8,015 nt of DNA from the NCBI GenBank assembly GCA_048939725.1, contig JBHLPG010000172.1, positions 1-8,015 on the forward strand, given 5' to 3'. The first letter of the stretch is position 1, and the number at the start of each line of letters is the position of its first letter. Origin of the DNA: Hodarchaeum sp048939725 (GTDB taxonomy: Archaea > Asgardarchaeota > Heimdallarchaeia > Hodarchaeales > Hodarchaeaceae). Position numbers and translations under genes: made by a program. A model generated the notes under the pieces. It was not told the DNA's origin. It worked only from the letters and a program-made list of their open reading frames with translations, and searched no databases. This document shows, piece after piece, positions 6,908 through 8,015 of this stretch.

Positions 6908-7864
6908 TTATTTCTTTCGTAAAATAGGTAATGTCATACAATGAGGTCCTCCACCACCTCTGGAGAGTTCTCCTCCTTGAATGGGTAACACTTCTACATT
7001 TCTCTCTTTCAATTCATTAGCAATTCGCTCATTCCATTCATAAATCACTACTTTTCTCTGATCCAGACACACAACATTGGCACCAAACAGATACAATTCG
7101 TTATCAGTAATAGGAATTCCCTCTGCATCATAATTTTCTTGAATAAAATTCATTAAAGGGACAAATTCAATGGGTTCATCTTGTTGGTTTATTCGTACGG
7201 GAAAAGTCTCTACAGATGCAGGGTGATAAATAAAGAGATCTCGATCAACAAACATAAGGCCCCCGTCTAGATGCACTCGCCAAGAGGGGAGTGGAACATA
7301 GATAACCGTGTCTACAACACTTTTCTCTAAGAGAGCTCTTGTTACTTGAGAAATTCCCTCCTCATTTGTACGAATTCCATTGGAACCAATCATTAAGGTG
7401 TTTTCATCTGAATAAACAAAATCACCACCTTCTAATAAGCCAGGAGCAATTATTGATATGAGCTGAGGTATTTCAAGTTTTTTTAATGCTCGTGCTACAA
7501 GTATTGGTTCTGGTCTCCGAACTTGATGTCCCATACGCATCTGAATGCAACCTGAGCTTGTAATTGCACCAGTATCCCGAGTATAAACCATATTTGGATC
7601 AATCACAGAAAAATCTTGCTCTTCTAGGAGATCATTAAGCAGAACGACTTCCACGTTTTCTCCTCGTAACAATTCACAGAAAGCATCATGTTCTTGTTGG
7701 AATCGCCGCCAGTAGACAACGTCGCGAAAGGTTAGTTCTTGATAGGAATCTTTTGTCACTTGAGTAACTTCTATACCAGGACGGTACATTAGCACTTTTC
7801 GTAAAGGATAGTATTCACAGGTAGCACCAAATTCCAAACCATCACCACATGTAATACGTTGCAA
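6908..7864 (-). CDS. Arginine deiminase-family (guanidino-group modifying) enzyme
   Basis: This encodes a 318-residue enzyme of the amidinotransferase/arginine deiminase superfamily. The likely reaction is arginine to citrulline plus ammonia. All catalytic landmarks are visible: YTRDTG with Asp97, LEGGD with Glu145, HLD with His198 and Asp200, and the nucleophile Cys309 in RGGGGPHCMTLPI, which is close to the end signature of arginine deiminases and differs from that of agmatine deiminases. It is shorter than bacterial arginine deiminase (about 400 residues), consistent with loss of the inserted helical domain, so another guanidino substrate is possible. The longest frame starts at TTG 7864. 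The TTG at 7837 (residue 10) is preceded by GGTGAT, the archaeal Shine-Dalgarno core, and would yield MEFGATCEYYPLRKV, a more typical beginning. It is the first gene of the four-gene minus-strand run. Confidence 0.9.
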   Translation of the reverse strand: MQRITCGDGLEFGATCEYYPLRKVLMYRPGIEVTQVTKDSYQELTFRDVVYWRRFQQEHDAFCELLRGENVEVVLLNDLLEEQDFSVIDPNMVYTRDTGAITSSGCIQMRMGHQVRRPEPILVARALKKLEIPQLISIIAPGLLEGGDFVYSDENTLMIGSNGIRTNEEGISQVTRALLEKSVVDTVIYVPLPSWRVHLDGGLMFVDRDLFIYHPASVETFPVRINQQDEPIEFVPLMNFIQENYDAEGIPITDNELYLFGANVVCLDQRKVVIYEWNERIANELKERNVEVLPIQGGELSRGGGGPHCMTLPILRKK

Positions 7865-7879
7865 ATTAAGGAGATAATT

Positions 7880-7890
7880 ATTATACTAAA
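7880..7890 (-). promoter_or_regulatory. TATA-like promoter for the four-gene minus-strand cluster
   Basis: On the minus strand TTTAGTATAAT is centred about 21 bases before the TTG at 7864 and about 48 before the TTG at 7837. A transcription start some 26 bases downstream of the box would fall near 7859, inside the longest frame. It would leave a leader of about 20 bases for the inner TTG, which has an SD-like GGTGAT. The position therefore favours the inner start. Confidence 0.4.
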
Positions 7891-7908
7891 TAGTTCTTCG
7901 ATACATAA

Positions 7909-8015
7909 TTAGGCTATTTTAAGCCCATTCGGTACTTTTCTTTCAGGTTGAAGTAAAACGACTTCCCCCTTTCTATCCATTAAGACTCCTAAAATAAGAA
8001 CCTCAGACATAAAAT
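7909..8015 (-). CDS. C-terminal end of an unidentified protein, 5' end beyond window
   Basis: The frame is open from the right edge to a TAA at 7909-7911 and lies 44 bases upstream of the arginine deiminase-like gene on the same strand. From an internal ATG at 8010 it reads 33 residues, beginning MSEVLILGVLMDRKGEVV and ending NGLKIA. The mix of hydrophobic beta-strand-like and charged stretches looks like the tail of a normal folded protein, and the codons upstream of the ATG stay open to the edge. It could also be a very small ORF that starts at 8010. I do not recognise the family. Confidence 0.5.
   Translation of the reverse strand, partial: FMSEVLILGVLMDRKGEVVLLQPERKVPNGLKIA

Noticed and set aside
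6908..7864. Agmatine deiminase
   Set aside because: The Cys loop is RGGGGPHCMTLPI, as in arginine deiminases, not the GGGNIHCIT type of agmatine deiminase.
7867..7878. Plus-strand Shine-Dalgarno AAGGAGATAATT
   Set aside because: No start codon follows at a usable distance and the plus strand has no open frame there.

Overview
This is an AT-rich window that most likely comes from an archaeon. The clearest evidence is the gene at 2561-3412, which encodes a protein with an archaeal type IV pilin/archaellin-like N-terminus: a short basic leader ending in Gly, followed by VTPVIATILL and a hydrophobic helix. TATA-like boxes sit at archaeal distances upstream of several genes, and three proteins cannot start at ATG and need TTG or GTG. 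The lineage cannot be fixed from the sequence. An uncultured mesophilic group such as the Asgard archaea is plausible, but that is a guess.

Left part (1-2346, minus strand): a large adenine-specific DNA methyltransferase of the type ISP (LlaBIII-like) family. It runs off the left edge after 782 residues and begins at the coupler/methyltransferase part, without the nuclease-helicase half of the single-chain enzymes. A 214-base divergent intergenic region with a promoter on each strand separates it from the pilin-like surface protein (2561-3412, plus strand), which carries six N-glycosylation sequons. That gene converges on the next one across 50 bases.

Right part (3463-7864, minus strand): four codirectional genes with gaps of 16, 18 and 39 bases, which look like an operon. 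In transcription order they encode an arginine deiminase-family enzyme, a cytosolic NodB/PgdA-type deacetylase with the FDxD motif, a DinB-fold metal-binding protein, and a second, unrelated adenine DNA methyltransferase (TaqI/Eco57I-like) with a target-recognition domain. At the right edge (7909-8015, minus strand) is the 3' end of another gene, which I do not recognise.

Taken together, two different N6-adenine methyltransferases flank a secreted pilin-like protein, and no restriction nuclease can be recognised in the window. The second methyltransferase is placed behind three small enzymes. The arginine deiminase and the soluble deacetylase could act on the same pool of small nitrogen compounds, but this rests on position and fold only. 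I saw no tRNA, rRNA, CRISPR array, insertion sequence or long repeat, and there is no gene-free stretch longer than 300 bases.
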